Origin: Nodosilinea sp. FACHB-131
Lineage (GTDB): Bacteria; Cyanobacteriota; Cyanobacteriia; Phormidesmidales; Phormidesmidaceae
NCBI RefSeq assembly: GCF_014695395.1
Contig: NZ_JACJOF010000027.1
Span: forward strand, 186,001-250,000
DNA: 64,000 nucleotides
Direction of reading: 5' to 3'
Part shown: piece by piece, positions 38,231 to 47,265 of the stretch
How the letters are laid out: every line of letters begins with the position of its first letter
How positions within the stretch are numbered: the first letter of the stretch is position 1
Notes under the pieces: generated by a model
Told to the model about the DNA's origin: nothing
The model's input: the letters and a program-made list of their open reading frames with translations, nothing else
The model's database searches: none
Position numbers and translations under genes: made by a program

Positions 38231-38278
38231 ATTGCCTGGGTGCAAGGTTCGAATATTTGAACCTCGCACCCAGGCAAT
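38231..38278. terminator. 20-bp hairpin between convergent genes
   Basis: ATTGCCTGGGTGC...GGTTC at 38231-38250 pairs with 38259-38278 with one mismatch and an 8-base loop; the right arm is followed by TTT. It lies between the SH3 gene (+) and the small secreted protein gene (-), so it can work in both directions. Confidence 0.85.
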
Positions 38279-38355
38279 TTAAACAGCCTATTTAGGAGTT
38301 TCGGCCCAGCTAGATTTTGGGCAAAAGGATTGGCCCAGACTGAAAACCTCCCGCT

Positions 38356-38697
38356 CTATTTGCCGCCTGTGACTTTTTCGACCAGGCCTTTAGCATCTTC
38401 AACCAAGCTCTTCTGGTCAGGATTTTCCTGACGGTACTGCTTTAGATTTTTCTCGTAGACTTTTTGCATGCCGTTGGGGTTATCAATGACCTCGACGGCC
38501 TCCTCATAGGCCTGATCTCGGGGTTCTTCAGTCATCTTTTGGTCTACCGGCGGGGTCGCAGTGCCCTTGCTGTTAGCAGCGAAAGCAGGCTGAGTCGCCA
38601 AAGTTAGCCAGCTCATTAGGCCAACTAGGCAAACCAGGGCGATCGCACGAAAGCGGCGGCTAACAACTTCTTTAGAGAGTGTGATAAGGCGTTGCAT
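38356..38697 (-). CDS. Small secreted protein
   Basis: A 113-residue exported protein. Residues 1-41 form a signal peptide (SRRFRAIALVCLVGLMSWLTLATQPAFA, cleavage after AFA). The mature 70 residues are polar and helical, rich in Glu, Lys, Asp and Gln (EEPRDQAYEEAVEVIDNP, then a short amphipathic helix LVEDAKGLVEKVTGGK). It resembles small periplasmic or lumenal stress proteins of cyanobacteria, but I do not recognise the family. Confidence 0.65.
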   Translation of the reverse strand: MQRLITLSKEVVSRRFRAIALVCLVGLMSWLTLATQPAFAANSKGTATPPVDQKMTEEPRDQAYEEAVEVIDNPNGMQKVYEKNLKQYRQENPDQKSLVEDAKGLVEKVTGGK

Positions 38698-39106
38698 AAA
38701 GTTTTTAAGTTCCTTAGTATAAATGTGAGAAATTCCGGTTCTGCCAGAAAGCGACGGACTAAAGCCGCTGATAACCCAGAACAGATTGAACTGTATAGTA
38801 CGAGACCTAATGCTAGTGCCTCTCTACCCCCAGACACATTCTATGGGCTGAGTTTTAGCAGCCCGTAAGACTGATGGAAGGATAAAGAGTTTAGGGTTTC
38901 AAGCCGCTGTCTAACACAGGCTTTGAAATTGTGAGAAACCTATGGCCCGGTTTTTGCCGAGACACCCCAGCATTTACGTTGGGGGAGCGACTGCTGTAGG
39001 ATGGTTGCCTATGTAAAATTTCGGCTAGGTTCAGGCATTAGCGCTAGGTTCTTAGCGCGCTCTAGGGCTCGGGCTACCGGAATGCTTGGTGTGTTGCGCC
39101 GGTGCC
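38698..39106. other. Divergent upstream region, nothing firm
   Basis: A 409-base gap between the small secreted protein (-) and the glycosyltransferase (+). It contains a weak hairpin (TTTCAAGCC about 38897 and GGCTTTGAAA about 38920) next to TTTAGGGTTT, possibly a decayed member of the CCCTATACC-type hairpin family. No gene recognised. Confidence 0.4.
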
Positions 39107-40351
39107 ATGATTCCCCAATCCCAGTTGCAAAAGCTTGAGTCTTGCCCCAGCGGCCCATTGCAGATTGAACCCTCACCAGCTCTAGCTGGGGATGATGGGG
39201 TTGCGCTACAAACCCTAACCCTGTCCCTAGCCATACCCACCTACAACGAAGGCCAGAACATTGGCCCACTGGTGGAGCGCCTGGTTGCCCTACTCGACAG
39301 CACGATTCCCCAGGACTATGAGCTGATTGTGGTTGACGACAACAGCCCCGACCTCACTTGGAACAGAGCTCTAGAATTACAGACAACCTACCCCCAGGTG
39401 CGAGTGCTGCGGCGGCAGGAGGAGCGAGGCCTATCTTCGGCGGTGATTCGCGGCTGGCAGATCGCCCGAGGGCGCATTTTAGGCGTTATTGACGCCGATT
39501 TGCAGCATCCCCCAGAGGTGCTGCTCGGGCTGTTGAAGGCGATTCAGCAAGGAGCTGATTTGGCGGTGGGCAGTCGCCACGTCGAGGGCGGCGGTGTCAG
39601 CGAGTGGAGCCTGGCGCGGCGAGTGCTGTCGCGGGGGGCGCAGACGGTGGGTCTGCTGCTGCTGCCTCGGGTAGTGGGTCGAGTGAGCGACCCCATGAGC
39701 GGCTACTTTATGGTGCAGCGGGAGACGATCGCCGGCCCTCTGCTCAACCCCAAGGGCTACAAAATTTTGCTCGAGGTGCTGGGGCGCGGCACCATTGATA
39801 CCATCGCCGAGGTGGGCTACGTCTTTCAAGAGCGGCAGGAGGGAGCGAGCAAGGTCACCTGGCGACAGTACATCGACTACATTCACCACCTGCTGCGGCT
39901 GCGGCTGGGGGGGCGACTGTCACAACTGCACCAGCACTTCCCCATGAAGCGATTTGTGCGCTTTGGGGTGGTAGGGCTCAGCGGCGTGGTAGTGGATATG
40001 GTCATTCTCTACCTGTTGCACAGCACCCTAGGGCTACCTCTAACCCGCAGCAAAATTGGGGCGTCTGAAGTAGCGATTATCAACAACTTTATTTGGAATG
40101 ACGCCTGGACCTTTGCCGACATCAGCATGTTGCAACAGGGTTGGTCGGCTCGGCTAAAGCGGTTTCTTAAGTTCAACCTGGTATGTCTGGCGGGGCTGGT
40201 ACTCAACGTGCTGGTGCTCAACGTGATCTACAACCTGGTGTTTGACCAGCGCTGGCCCTACCTGGCAAACTTGGTGGCGATCGCGATCGTCACTTTCTGG
40301 AACTTCTGGCTCAACCTCAAGCTGAGCTGGCGCGTAACACAGGTGAAATAG
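39107..40351 (+). CDS. GT2 glycosyltransferase fused to GtrA membrane domain
   Basis: A polyprenyl-phosphate sugar transferase of 414 residues. The N-terminal half (about 40-260) is a GT-A fold of the dolichol-phosphate mannose synthase type: LAIPTYNEGQNIGPLVERL, the nucleotide-binding VVDDNSPD, DADLQHPPE with the metal-binding Asp, and DPMSGYF. The C-terminal part (about 280-410) is a GtrA domain with four helices (RFGVVGLSGVVVDMVILYLL, NNFIWNDAWTF, FNLVCLAGLVLNVLVLNVI, and FWNFWLNLKLSW). It probably makes a lipid-linked sugar and moves or anchors it at the membrane for glycolipid or cell-wall glycan synthesis. The ATG at 39107 is chosen; the frame opens at a TTG at 39086. Confidence 0.93.
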   Translation: MIPQSQLQKLESCPSGPLQIEPSPALAGDDGVALQTLTLSLAIPTYNEGQNIGPLVERLVALLDSTIPQDYELIVVDDNSPDLTWNRALELQTTYPQVRVLRRQEERGLSSAVIRGWQIARGRILGVIDADLQHPPEVLLGLLKAIQQGADLAVGSRHVEGGGVSEWSLARRVLSRGAQTVGLLLLPRVVGRVSDPMSGYFMVQRETIAGPLLNPKGYKILLEVLGRGTIDTIAEVGYVFQERQEGASKVTWRQYIDYIHHLLRLRLGGRLSQLHQHFPMKRFVRFGVVGLSGVVVDMVILYLLHSTLGLPLTRSKIGASEVAIINNFIWNDAWTFADISMLQQGWSARLKRFLKFNLVCLAGLVLNVLVLNVIYNLVFDQRWPYLANLVAIAIVTFWNFWLNLKLSWRVTQVK

Positions 40352-40420
40352 AGGGTTTAGGGTTTGAGGTATAAGGTCTCAGGCCAACCCCTTAAACCCT
40401 ATACCTGAGACCTTATACCT
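40351..40420. terminator. Strong hairpin of the CCCTATACC family between convergent genes
   Basis: AGGTATAAGGTCTCAGG at 40367-40383 and CCTGAGACCTTATACCT at 40404-40420 are exact reverse complements over 17 bases. The 20-base loop contains TTAAACCCTATA. It separates the glycosyltransferase gene (+) from the next gene (-), a convergent arrangement. Confidence 0.8.
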
Positions 40421-40427
40421 GCCTTCC

Positions 40428-41045
40428 TCAACGGCAATCGAGGGTAGCAAACACCTGGTCGGCGGTAGTTTGGGGCGCATCGCCGTGGGTCAGCACCCAT
40501 ACAAAACGGGCGTCGTTGTTGTGCTCGACAAAGGTCAGCAGACTGGCGGCATTATAGGTGGTAGGGCCGTCTTCAAAGCTGCCTGTCTGGATCACAACGG
40601 ATACGGGCTGATCGCAGAGGGTACGCTCTTCAACCCGCTGCTCAGTGAGTTGATAATTGCCTTCGGTAGTAATGCTGTTTTGAAACTCTTCAACGAAGCT
40701 TTGCTGAGCGTTGCTCCCCTTGAGATAGCTGGGCAACTGGCCCATGGTCAGCAGCACCGACGGGGGCGAGTCGGTGTTTGCTACCTGAACCATCTGCATG
40801 CCCAACATGCCCATATTCAAAATAGTTTGAGTCTCACCGGGAATGGTGTAGGTAAACAGCTCTTGGTTTTCGGCTGAGCCCTGGTCGGGGCCAGCGGAAA
40901 ACTGCGTGGTGCCGCCAATGACCAACGCCGTGACCAGCCCGGCCAGCACCGGCACCCCAAAGCAGCCGACACAGCCCAGCGCTACCCACTTAACCGCGTT
41001 GCTTCCATCTGAAGGGGTTGGGGGTTCGGAGTTAGCCTGGGTCAT
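40428..41045 (-). CDS. Hypothetical single-span membrane protein
   Basis: A 205-residue protein with a polar N-terminus (MTQANSEPPTPSDGSNA), one membrane helix (about 20-48, VKWVALGCVGCFGVPVLAGL and on) and a 150-residue external domain of mixed strand and helix character. That domain includes TYTIPGETQTILNMGMLGMQMV, VLLTMGQLPSYL and FVWVLTHGDAPQTTADQVFATLDCR at the end. I do not recognise the family. Two Cys residues (near 145 and at the end) could form a disulfide. Confidence 0.6.
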   Translation of the reverse strand: MTQANSEPPTPSDGSNAVKWVALGCVGCFGVPVLAGLVTALVIGGTTQFSAGPDQGSAENQELFTYTIPGETQTILNMGMLGMQMVQVANTDSPPSVLLTMGQLPSYLKGSNAQQSFVEEFQNSITTEGNYQLTEQRVEERTLCDQPVSVVIQTGSFEDGPTTYNAASLLTFVEHNNDARFVWVLTHGDAPQTTADQVFATLDCR

Positions 41046-41291
41046 TAGTTAACCGTTATACAGAGTGTGGTGTTGCCTTAGATTGCCCCGTTTTGGGTCG
41101 CTGCCGCCAATGGTGAATCTTTGCGATCGCCCCCTCGCACAGCTAACCCTGCCTTGGCGCTATCAAGTCTGAGGGCGAAGGGCCGAGCGGGCGATAAAAC
41201 GGCATAGCCAACGGAGGTTTTTGAGCAAAAAAGGCCCGGCTTGACCAAAAATGTACCTTTAGCGACTTAAAAAATCCGTCGCAAGAGTGTT

Positions 41292-41297
41292 TATAAT
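41292..41297 (+). promoter_or_regulatory. Candidate -10 element TATAAT
   Basis: A perfect TATAAT at 41292-41297 predicts a transcription start near 41304. That would leave no leader for a start codon at 41303 and supports translation from the ATG at 41339. No good -35 hexamer is seen 17 bases upstream. Confidence 0.45.
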
Positions 41298-41338
41298 GCT
41301 CAATGCTGAAAAATACTCTTTCAATAGGTAGTTTTGCT

Positions 41339-41878
41339 ATGGCTTTTTCTCGTCTACCCGGTGCTAAATTGTCGGTCTCTGCCTGGGGTCGCTTGGGTGC
41401 AGTGGCAGCACTCTGCCTCGTTGGTGCTGTAGGCTGTACCACCCCTGTAGAAGTTATGGATCCCAACGAAGAAGCTCCCTCTACCGAGGAACCCACGACT
41501 GAAGAGCCTGGAGCTACGATTGATGTATTCTTTGGCGATATCGCAAGCCCTGAGGGCGGCACCGTAAAGCAGCTCCGGCTACCCGGCCCCGAGACCGCCG
41601 TTATGGTGGCCTGTGACCAGGAAGGCTTCGTCCCCTTCGCCTACAGCGACGCGGGCCTAGACTGGGTTGGCTGCCAAGTGCCCAACCCCGGTGACGCCGT
41701 CGGCCCCGAGTCGGCGCTGACCGAGCCCGAGCTATCTGACGTACCCAGCCCCGTCGGCGGCACCGTCTCCATGGTGACCATCCCTGGCCCCCAGAGCGCT
41801 GTTTCGGTGCTCTGCGAAACCGGTACCCCCTTTGTCTATGAAGACCAGGGCACCTGGGTTGGTTGCCAGGGCAGCTAG
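41339..41878 (+). CDS. Lipoprotein with two copies of a 40-residue repeat
   Basis: A 179-residue lipoprotein. The signal peptide ends in LVGAVGC, a good lipobox with Cys33 as the lipidated residue. An acidic linker (DPNEEAPSTEEPTTEEPG) follows. The mature part holds two homologous modules: SPEGGTVKQLRLPGPETAVMV with WVGCQ at its end, and SPVGGTVSMVTIPGPQSAVSV with TWVGCQ at its end. Each module has two Cys at matching places, so each could carry its own disulfide. Family unknown. The ATG at 41303 in the same frame is possible but lies next to the predicted transcription start. A strong terminator follows. Confidence 0.7.
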   Translation: MAFSRLPGAKLSVSAWGRLGAVAALCLVGAVGCTTPVEVMDPNEEAPSTEEPTTEEPGATIDVFFGDIASPEGGTVKQLRLPGPETAVMVACDQEGFVPFAYSDAGLDWVGCQVPNPGDAVGPESALTEPELSDVPSPVGGTVSMVTIPGPQSAVSVLCETGTPFVYEDQGTWVGCQGS

Positions 41879-41910
41879 TCCTATCGATGGGTAAAAGCCT
41901 TTAGATCAAT

Positions 41911-41957
41911 TAGGCCCCAGACTCCTCCAACAGGGGAAAAGTCTGGGGCCTATTTTT
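41911..41957 (+). terminator. Rho-independent terminator
   Basis: TAGGCCCCAGACT (41911-41923) pairs with AGTCTGGGGCCTA (41940-41952) over 13 bases, and the 3' arm continues into TTTTTT. It lies 33 bases after the stop of the repeat lipoprotein gene. Confidence 0.92.
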
Positions 41958-42074
41958 TGGAAGTTGAGCCCTGCCTCAAAGCGGGCCTATAGGGGCAAAC
42001 GGTTGTTTGCCCAGCGAGGTTATTGCCCAATCAGGGCGAACGGTGTTCGCCCATACATTGGACAGAATCTGCGG

Positions 42075-43613
42075 TTACGCCCCGACCGCTTCCTTCGCCG
42101 CGTACAGCACCTCGGCGGTGATGCTGGCGACTCCCTGCTCACGAGCGAACTTCTCAGTGTTGCGCTTCACCTTGCCGCGCACAAAGCCGGGGATCTTTTG
42201 CAGCTCGGCCAGGCCGTCGGCGCTCCAGCCTAACCCAGCCTCGACAGCGGCATCGGCGCTCATGGTTTTGGTGAGAATTTCTTTGGTATCGTGGCCGCCA
42301 AAGAACTCCAGCAGGTGGTCCTCCATACCCAAGGTAAAGGAGTTGTAGACCAGGTCAACGATCTGGTTGGCCCCCTCATAGCCCATGAACGGTCGATAGC
42401 CCACTGGGAAGTTTTGAATGTGAATGGGGGCAGCAATCACGCCGCAGGGGATGTCGAGCCGCTTGCCCACGTGGCGCTCCATCTGGGTGCCGAAAATAGC
42501 GGCGGGTTCGAGTTGGGCAATGCGATCGCCAATTTCCCCATTGTCCTCACTGACCAGAATCTCGTCGCAGTACTCGCCCACCTCAGCGGCAAACCACTCG
42601 GCGTCGTACTTACAGTAAGTGCCCGCCAGCACCACATGGATGCCCATTTCGCGGGCGAGAATCTTGACCATGGCGGCGGCGTGGGTGCTGTCGCCAAACA
42701 CCACGGCTTTTTTGCCAGTTAGGTTCTGACAGTCGATCGATCGCGAGAACCAGGCCGCCTGCGACACAAACCGGGTCTGCTCGTCGATGAAGGCGTCGTA
42801 ATTTACATCGGCCCCCTGATCGTTCAGCACCGTTTGAATGGCGCGAATGCAGCGAGCGGTTTCGACAATGCCCATGGGGGTGATGTCGACGTAGGGCATA
42901 CCCAGCTCTTCTTTGAGGTATTCTGCCGTCAGCGGCCCCACTTCGCGGTAGGGCACGAGGTTAAACCAGGCGCGACCCATGTCTTTGATCTGGGTTACCA
43001 GTGCGCCCTCGGGCATCACCAGATTCACCTCAATGCCGAGTTGAGCCATCAAGGTGCGTAGCTCACGGCAGTCGTGGTTGTTGTGGAAGCCTAGGGTGGT
43101 CATGCCAATGATATTCACCGAAGGCTTCTCGGTTTTGCCCTCGGGAAGGGTGCCCTGCTTGCGGGCTTTAGCCAGGTAAAACTGCACGATCTGCTGGAGG
43201 GTGCGATCGGCGGCTTGCAGCTCGTTGACTCGATAGTGGTTGACATCGGCCAGCAGCACGTCGCCCTGGGAGTCAAGGCTGGCGCGCTGCACAAAGTTGG
43301 CCAGATCCTCTTGCAGAATACTGGAGGTGCAGGTGGGGGTGAGTACGATTAAATCGGGCTGCTCTTCTTTGTCTTTGCGGACGATATTATCGACCACCTT
43401 TTCTTGGGAGCCGCGCGCGAGGACGTTGCGATCGACAATGCTGGCGGTAACGGGGGTGAAGTCGCGCTCCCGCTCTAGCATCGATCGCATGACATTAAAA
43501 TAGTCATCCCCCAGCGGCGCGTGCATAATCGCGTGCACGTTCTTAAACGAGCTCGCAATGCGCAGGGTGCCAATGTGCGCCGGGCCGGCATACATCCAGT
43601 AGGCCAGTTTCAT
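42075..43613 (-). CDS. chlB: Light-independent protochlorophyllide reductase subunit B
   Basis: Catalytic NB subunit of the dark-operative protochlorophyllide reductase, a nitrogenase-like complex with ChlN and the ChlL reductase, which allows chlorophyll synthesis without light. The 512-residue product shows the N-terminal [20 protein letters not shown], the Fe-S ligand Cys in [31 protein letters not shown], and a C-terminal domain with [20 protein letters not shown] ending in the DUF3666-type PCP_red tail ([14 protein letters not shown]). The frame opens at 43691, but the ATG at 43613 is the family start. chlL and chlN are not in the window. Confidence 0.98.
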   Translation of the reverse strand: MKLAYWMYAGPAHIGTLRIASSFKNVHAIMHAPLGDDYFNVMRSMLERERDFTPVTASIVDRNVLARGSQEKVVDNIVRKDKEEQPDLIVLTPTCTSSILQEDLANFVQRASLDSQGDVLLADVNHYRVNELQAADRTLQQIVQFYLAKARKQGTLPEGKTEKPSVNIIGMTTLGFHNNHDCRELRTLMAQLGIEVNLVMPEGALVTQIKDMGRAWFNLVPYREVGPLTAEYLKEELGMPYVDITPMGIVETARCIRAIQTVLNDQGADVNYDAFIDEQTRFVSQAAWFSRSIDCQNLTGKKAVVFGDSTHAAAMVKILAREMGIHVVLAGTYCKYDAEWFAAEVGEYCDEILVSEDNGEIGDRIAQLEPAAIFGTQMERHVGKRLDIPCGVIAAPIHIQNFPVGYRPFMGYEGANQIVDLVYNSFTLGMEDHLLEFFGGHDTKEILTKTMSADAAVEAGLGWSADGLAELQKIPGFVRGKVKRNTEKFAREQGVASITAEVLYAAKEAVGA

Positions 43614-43973
43614 CGGGTGAGTCTCCTTGGTGGCGGTGGTCAGCGTGAGTTTGCCGAAACACCCTGAGCCGCGCAGCCCTGGTAGACCCAACGGTTTTGA
43701 TTGTCGCGAAGATATAGCGGTGATGGGAGCCTCTGAGAGAATTCTTTACTTCAGCTCCGAGATGGCGAGTGTATGGCCAATGACTGGCCCCCAGAGGGCC
43801 AAGGATTCCGCCTGTCAAAGTGGCCTAACTCAATCAACTGCTGTAACAGTCATGGACGGCTCTCGATACTGCTGCACCCTGGGGCGTTTCAAAAAGTGTC
43901 TCCACCGTAGATGCCGTAGCGGAAGACTCGCCTAGGGTTGACGTAGCTATTCACACCGTTAAGGAGTAAGCCG
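43614..43973. other. Divergent chlB/YiaAB upstream region
   Basis: A 360-base gap. AAGGAG at 43960-43965 is the ribosome binding site of the next gene. A 102-codon plus-strand frame (43627-43935) overlaps it but has no recognisable domain, no good start and no ribosome binding site, so I treat it as chance. Nothing else was recognised. Confidence 0.45.
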
Positions 43974-44255
43974 ATGAATTCTGTGCAGCCGCCATCCAGT
44001 CATAGTCAAGCCTGGGTCGTGCAAACTTGGCTGGCCTTTTTGCTGTCGGTAGGCAGCCTATCGCTGGGCATCTTTTACCTGCCGGTCGATGGCTGGGTAA
44101 AAGGCTACATGGGCATGGGCACCCTGTTTGCCCTGGGATCTACCGCCAGCCTTTCTAAAACGGTGCGCGACCTGCACGAAGCTAGGCAGGTCACCGCCCG
44201 CATTGACGAAGCCAAGGTTGAAAAACTTTTGGCTGAGCATCACCCGCTGCGGTAG
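43974..44255 (+). CDS. YiaA/YiaB two-helix domain membrane protein
   Basis: A 93-residue inner-membrane protein of the YiaAB two-helix family: helix 1 WVVQTWLAFLLSVGSLSLGIFYL, loop PVDGWVKGYMGMG, helix 2 LFALGSTASLSKTVRD, then a charged cytoplasmic tail (EARQVTARIDEAKVEKLLAEHHPL). The AAGGAG site lies eight bases before the ATG. Function is unknown for the family. The gene ends five bases before the 3' end of the convergent membrane protein gene. Confidence 0.85.
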   Translation: MNSVQPPSSHSQAWVVQTWLAFLLSVGSLSLGIFYLPVDGWVKGYMGMGTLFALGSTASLSKTVRDLHEARQVTARIDEAKVEKLLAEHHPLR

Positions 44256-44260
44256 CGCAA

Positions 44261-44962
44261 TTAATTGCCACAGGCAGCGAAGTAAAACCCCAGCAAAACC
44301 TCTCTGGCATACCACCGCTTAAAAGAAACTGATCGCACAAATGCGATGTAAGACAACACTAAAGCCCCAAAGAACAACGCCACCTGCTCAAAAGATGCCG
44401 CTCCGACGCGAAAAATATTGACCCAAAACACTCCGCCTAGGATCAGCAGCCCAAACGAGATGTTGCGGTACATGATATGGGTAGCCTGGTACAGATCTGC
44501 GGTAACCAGAGAGGGCCTGTTATTTTCTTTTAGATACGAGCAAACCCTCGAATAGAGATGGTTCATCGTTTTTGGCATGCCAACTTTATCGTGCAGCAGC
44601 AGCACTAAGCGATTCTCAAAATCGAGGGTTTTGGGATCAGTGTCTTTGGCCAGCCCTTGCAGCCACTCGCCTCTGTTGAGCAGAATTTCAGCTGGGAAAT
44701 AATCGAAGTCTCGCTTCGACAGACTACACAGGGCCAAAAAAAACTTCCAGGTCACGCCCTGCGCTAAGCCTCCTAAGAGGTAGCTAGCAAACGCCAACGC
44801 AATCACCACCTGCAGGGAGAACTTGGTTAAGATCAAACCGATAAAAGCTTGCAGGCTAATGGCCGGGTTGTAGAGCAAGAAGATCGCCAATATGAGGGGC
44901 ACACCCCCAAGAATGGCAGCGAAAAACTCGTAGGGCCCCAGCGCAAATTTGAATAGATCCAT
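44261..44962 (-). CDS. Hypothetical membrane protein with four helices
   Basis: A 233-residue protein not recognised. Helices lie at about 12-30, 38-75 (probably two), 165-185 and 190-212. A cytoplasmic middle domain (about 80-160) contains SLSKRDFDYFPAEILLNRGEWL and DFENRLVLLLHDKVGMPKTMNHLYSRVC, mixed polar and aromatic. This organisation (2 + loop + 2 helices) could suit a sensor or assembly factor. The base composition is a little more AT-rich than in the neighbours. The gene stands between convergent YiaAB and a deaminase gene on the same strand. Confidence 0.6.
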   Translation of the reverse strand: MDLFKFALGPYEFFAAILGGVPLILAIFLLYNPAISLQAFIGLILTKFSLQVVIALAFASYLLGGLAQGVTWKFFLALCSLSKRDFDYFPAEILLNRGEWLQGLAKDTDPKTLDFENRLVLLLHDKVGMPKTMNHLYSRVCSYLKENNRPSLVTADLYQATHIMYRNISFGLLILGGVFWVNIFRVGAASFEQVALFFGALVLSYIAFVRSVSFKRWYAREVLLGFYFAACGN

Positions 44963-44996
44963 AACCCCAGGATGGCTAAATCAACGGCAAACAAGT

Positions 44997-45470
44997 TTAG
45001 AAAAAACCCTCAAAGGCCGCCAGTGCCTCATCTTCAAGCACAGGACCAATCACTTCAACTGAGCGCTTGCCGTGCTTAAGTACCTCGCGGCTACTTAAAT
45101 GCAGCTGAAAAGGAGACTCGCCCTGGAAGTTGTAGAGGCGATCGCTGCCCAGCGCATAGATCAGCCGCCCCACCCCACTCCAAAAAATCGCCCCAGAGCA
45201 CATGGGGCAGGGTTCGGTGCTGGCGTAGAGGGTGCAGTCTTTGAGGGTATCTAGGCTCAACCCTTTATCCATTTGGCGCAGCAGCACAGTTTCGGCGTGG
45301 CCGGTGCAGTCTTGCTCGGTGATCTGGTTATTTTCGGCTTCGGCCAGCACCTGGCCTGAGGCATCGGCCAGCACGGCACCAAAGGGGCGATTGCCGGCCT
45401 GACGGGCGCTGTGGGACAGAGCGATCGCTCGCCGCGCATGGTTCAAATCTTGCTCACTCACATCGCTCAT
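44997..45470 (-). CDS. Nucleoside/guanine deaminase-like zinc enzyme
   Basis: A cytidine-deaminase-fold enzyme of 157 residues. The zinc site is complete: HAETVLL (His and catalytic Glu) and PCPMCSGAIFWSGV (two Cys). The family with GNRPFGAVLAD and EVLKHGKRSVEV is close to guanine deaminase and tRNA adenosine deaminases; small nucleobase deaminase is my preferred reading. It lacks the tRNA-specific C-terminus of TadA. The frame is open up to 45575, but the Met at 45470 is chosen because GGAGGG precedes it on the minus strand and it avoids overlap with the flavin reductase gene, whose 3' end is at 45520. Confidence 0.82.
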   Translation of the reverse strand: MSDVSEQDLNHARRAIALSHSARQAGNRPFGAVLADASGQVLAEAENNQITEQDCTGHAETVLLRQMDKGLSLDTLKDCTLYASTEPCPMCSGAIFWSGVGRLIYALGSDRLYNFQGESPFQLHLSSREVLKHGKRSVEVIGPVLEDEALAAFEGFF

Positions 45471-45519
45471 CCGCCGCCCTCCGATTGCTTGTTTACCCAT
45501 CATCCCACTAGACCTGGGG

Positions 45520-46137
45520 CTACTTAGGGAAGCCGTTGGGAATCTCAAAGCGATCGCCCGTGCGGCAGTATTCATAGCCCGCCATGCGCCCGATCGCCCC
45601 TACTTTATCAACATCAATGCGGTTGTTCTCGCCCAGCACATCGTCACGCACAAACAGGTGCACCACCTGGCCAATCACAATGTGAAACTCACCCACCGGC
45701 ACAATTTGCAGGGTGCGGCACTCAAAGGCCACGGGCGACTCTCCCACGCGGGGCGGTTTGATCACTCGGCTAGGGGCAGGCGACAGGTTCACATAGTCAA
45801 ATTCCGACTTGCCATAGGGTAACGGCTCGGCACATTCCGCCACCTGGTGAGCGTAGGACTCAACCGCCAGGTTGATCACGTATTCACCAGTGCCGCCTTC
45901 GCTGGGGGGGCGCACGTTGCGTAGGGTATCTTTTTCGCTGCCGTCGGGCTTGAGGCTGATGCTAAACATCAGCGCCAGAGGCTTGTGGCCCGCCGCGTTG
46001 AAGTAGGAGAAGGGGGCCAAGTTGGCCACGCCCTCAGGCGACAGGCTGGAGACAAAGGCGATCGGACGGGGCACGACGCTGCCAATCAGCAGCTTGTAGC
46101 GAGTTGAGGGGTCTAGCAGTTCGGGGTCAATTTCCAT
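45520..46137 (-). CDS. Flavin reductase (FMN-binding split-barrel) family protein
   Basis: A 205-residue protein of the flavin reductase-like / FMN-binding split-barrel family: KLLIGSVVPRPIAFVSSLSPEGVANLAPFSYFNAAGHKPLALMFSI, DTLRNVRP, EYVINLAVESYAHQVAECAEPLP and EFHIVIGQVVHLFV are its core. Such enzymes use FMN and often reduce flavins or other substrates with NAD(P)H. The true substrate is unknown. It lies upstream of the deaminase gene on the same strand with a 49-base gap, so an operon is likely. Confidence 0.88.
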   Translation of the reverse strand: MEIDPELLDPSTRYKLLIGSVVPRPIAFVSSLSPEGVANLAPFSYFNAAGHKPLALMFSISLKPDGSEKDTLRNVRPPSEGGTGEYVINLAVESYAHQVAECAEPLPYGKSEFDYVNLSPAPSRVIKPPRVGESPVAFECRTLQIVPVGEFHIVIGQVVHLFVRDDVLGENNRIDVDKVGAIGRMAGYEYCRTGDRFEIPNGFPK

Positions 46138-46315
46138 GAGGGTCGGGGTGCAACAAAGGCGATCGCAGGCATTCTGCCACGTTTCGCCCGCTGTAGCTGC
46201 GCCCTACGTAGCTAACCCCGACCTATCCACCATGAATCTGGCTGTTCTAGCCAAACAACCCCACCGCTATCAAAGGCCACTAGGCAACGCTATCAGTGCC
46301 CCGGCGAGTAGCCGC

Positions 46316-47152
46316 TTACGAACTGCGCTGTTCGACCTGCAAGACCAGGATATGGACATCAGCAGGCTCTTTGACCGGTGTTTCTGGAGGAGTTACCGTA
46401 GGCCAAACTGTCTTTAACTCTTGCAAACTTTTGGCGATCGCAGTGTGGTCCTCAGCGCGGGTCTCTTCCATCTCCTGGGCAATGGTTTGGTACAGCTGGT
46501 CGGCATAGACAACGAACCCGCGCGAGTCTTGATACTCAACTGCTTCCACGATTTTGCCATCCACCACGGCAGCCTCATATTCTTCAGCGGCGGTTTTGAG
46601 AACCTGGGTGATGACTCCCAGCACAAAGTCAGGGGATTGGCGCTGGTCAGCGGGTAAGGCCTCGATCGCACCATCAATCGCTGCAGTCGATTCGTCGAAC
46701 TCGGTTTTGAGCTGATCGCTCTCAGGGGCAGACTTGGTCAAATCAAGCAGCTCATTGAGCTGGTCTTTAAACGGCGGCACATTGCGCTCGGCGAGCTGAG
46801 CCTCGACCCCACCGTACAGTTCTTCAACCGGGTGGCCAATATGGGGTTCAGCTTCCTCATAGTTACCGGCGGCGATCAGCTCTTCTGCCACCATCAGGTG
46901 ACCTTTCATCAGCGCCAGGCTGGTCATATAGTCGGCATCAGGATTGCTAGTGGCTCCAGCTTCACCGCCCTCGCCACCTTCACCGCCCTCGCCACCTTCG
47001 CCGCCCTCGCCGCCGCCATGGGCCGCATCTGCGGTGGGAGAGGGTTCGGTACTGGCTTCACCACCTTCAGGTGTTGGCCCGCCACAAGCTCCTAACGTCG
47101 CCGCTAAACCAACCGCCAGGAACAGCTCTACAGGCTTGAGTTGCTTTGCCAT
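46316..47152 (-). CDS. Lipoprotein with Gly-Glu repeat and helical domain
   Basis: A 278-residue lipoprotein. The lipobox is LGAC with the lipid Cys at about residue 23. Residues 45-63 or so are a GEG microsatellite (GEGGEGGEGGEGGEGGEA), coded by repeated GGCGAGGGC-like units. The mature domain (75-265) is helical, with YMTSLALMKGHLMVAEELIAAGNYEEAEPHIGHPVEELYGG near its start, a TPR-like or metalloregulator-like helical bundle with several His. Helical lipoproteins with such His-rich starts are often found near metal oxidases, and here a multicopper oxidase gene is directly upstream on the same strand. Metal handling is therefore inferred. The family is not identified with certainty. Confidence 0.65.
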   Translation of the reverse strand: MAKQLKPVELFLAVGLAATLGACGGPTPEGGEASTEPSPTADAAHGGGEGGEGGEGGEGGEGGEAGATSNPDADYMTSLALMKGHLMVAEELIAAGNYEEAEPHIGHPVEELYGGVEAQLAERNVPPFKDQLNELLDLTKSAPESDQLKTEFDESTAAIDGAIEALPADQRQSPDFVLGVITQVLKTAAEEYEAAVVDGKIVEAVEYQDSRGFVVYADQLYQTIAQEMEETRAEDHTAIAKSLQELKTVWPTVTPPETPVKEPADVHILVLQVEQRSS

Positions 47153-47265
47153 ATCAGTGTCAATTGAGAATAAATTGCGTTTAGTCTTATCTCTATGAGC
47201 CTAGGGCTATCTGAGATCGCATGTCAATAAGATCCGAAGCGGCGGCGGCGAGCGAGGCTTGAAAC

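Noticed and set aside
38241..38262. GGTTCGAA-like motif suggesting a tRNA T-arm
   Set aside because: It is part of a 20-bp hairpin and no acceptor, D or anticodon stems surround it.
41143..41562. 139-codon minus-strand frame over the repeat lipoprotein
   Set aside because: Antisense to a gene with a lipobox and internal repeats; low-complexity Ser/Pro-rich translation.
43627..43935. 102-codon plus-strand frame between chlB and the YiaAB gene
   Set aside because: Starts at a non-ATG codon inside the chlB upstream region and has no recognisable domain.
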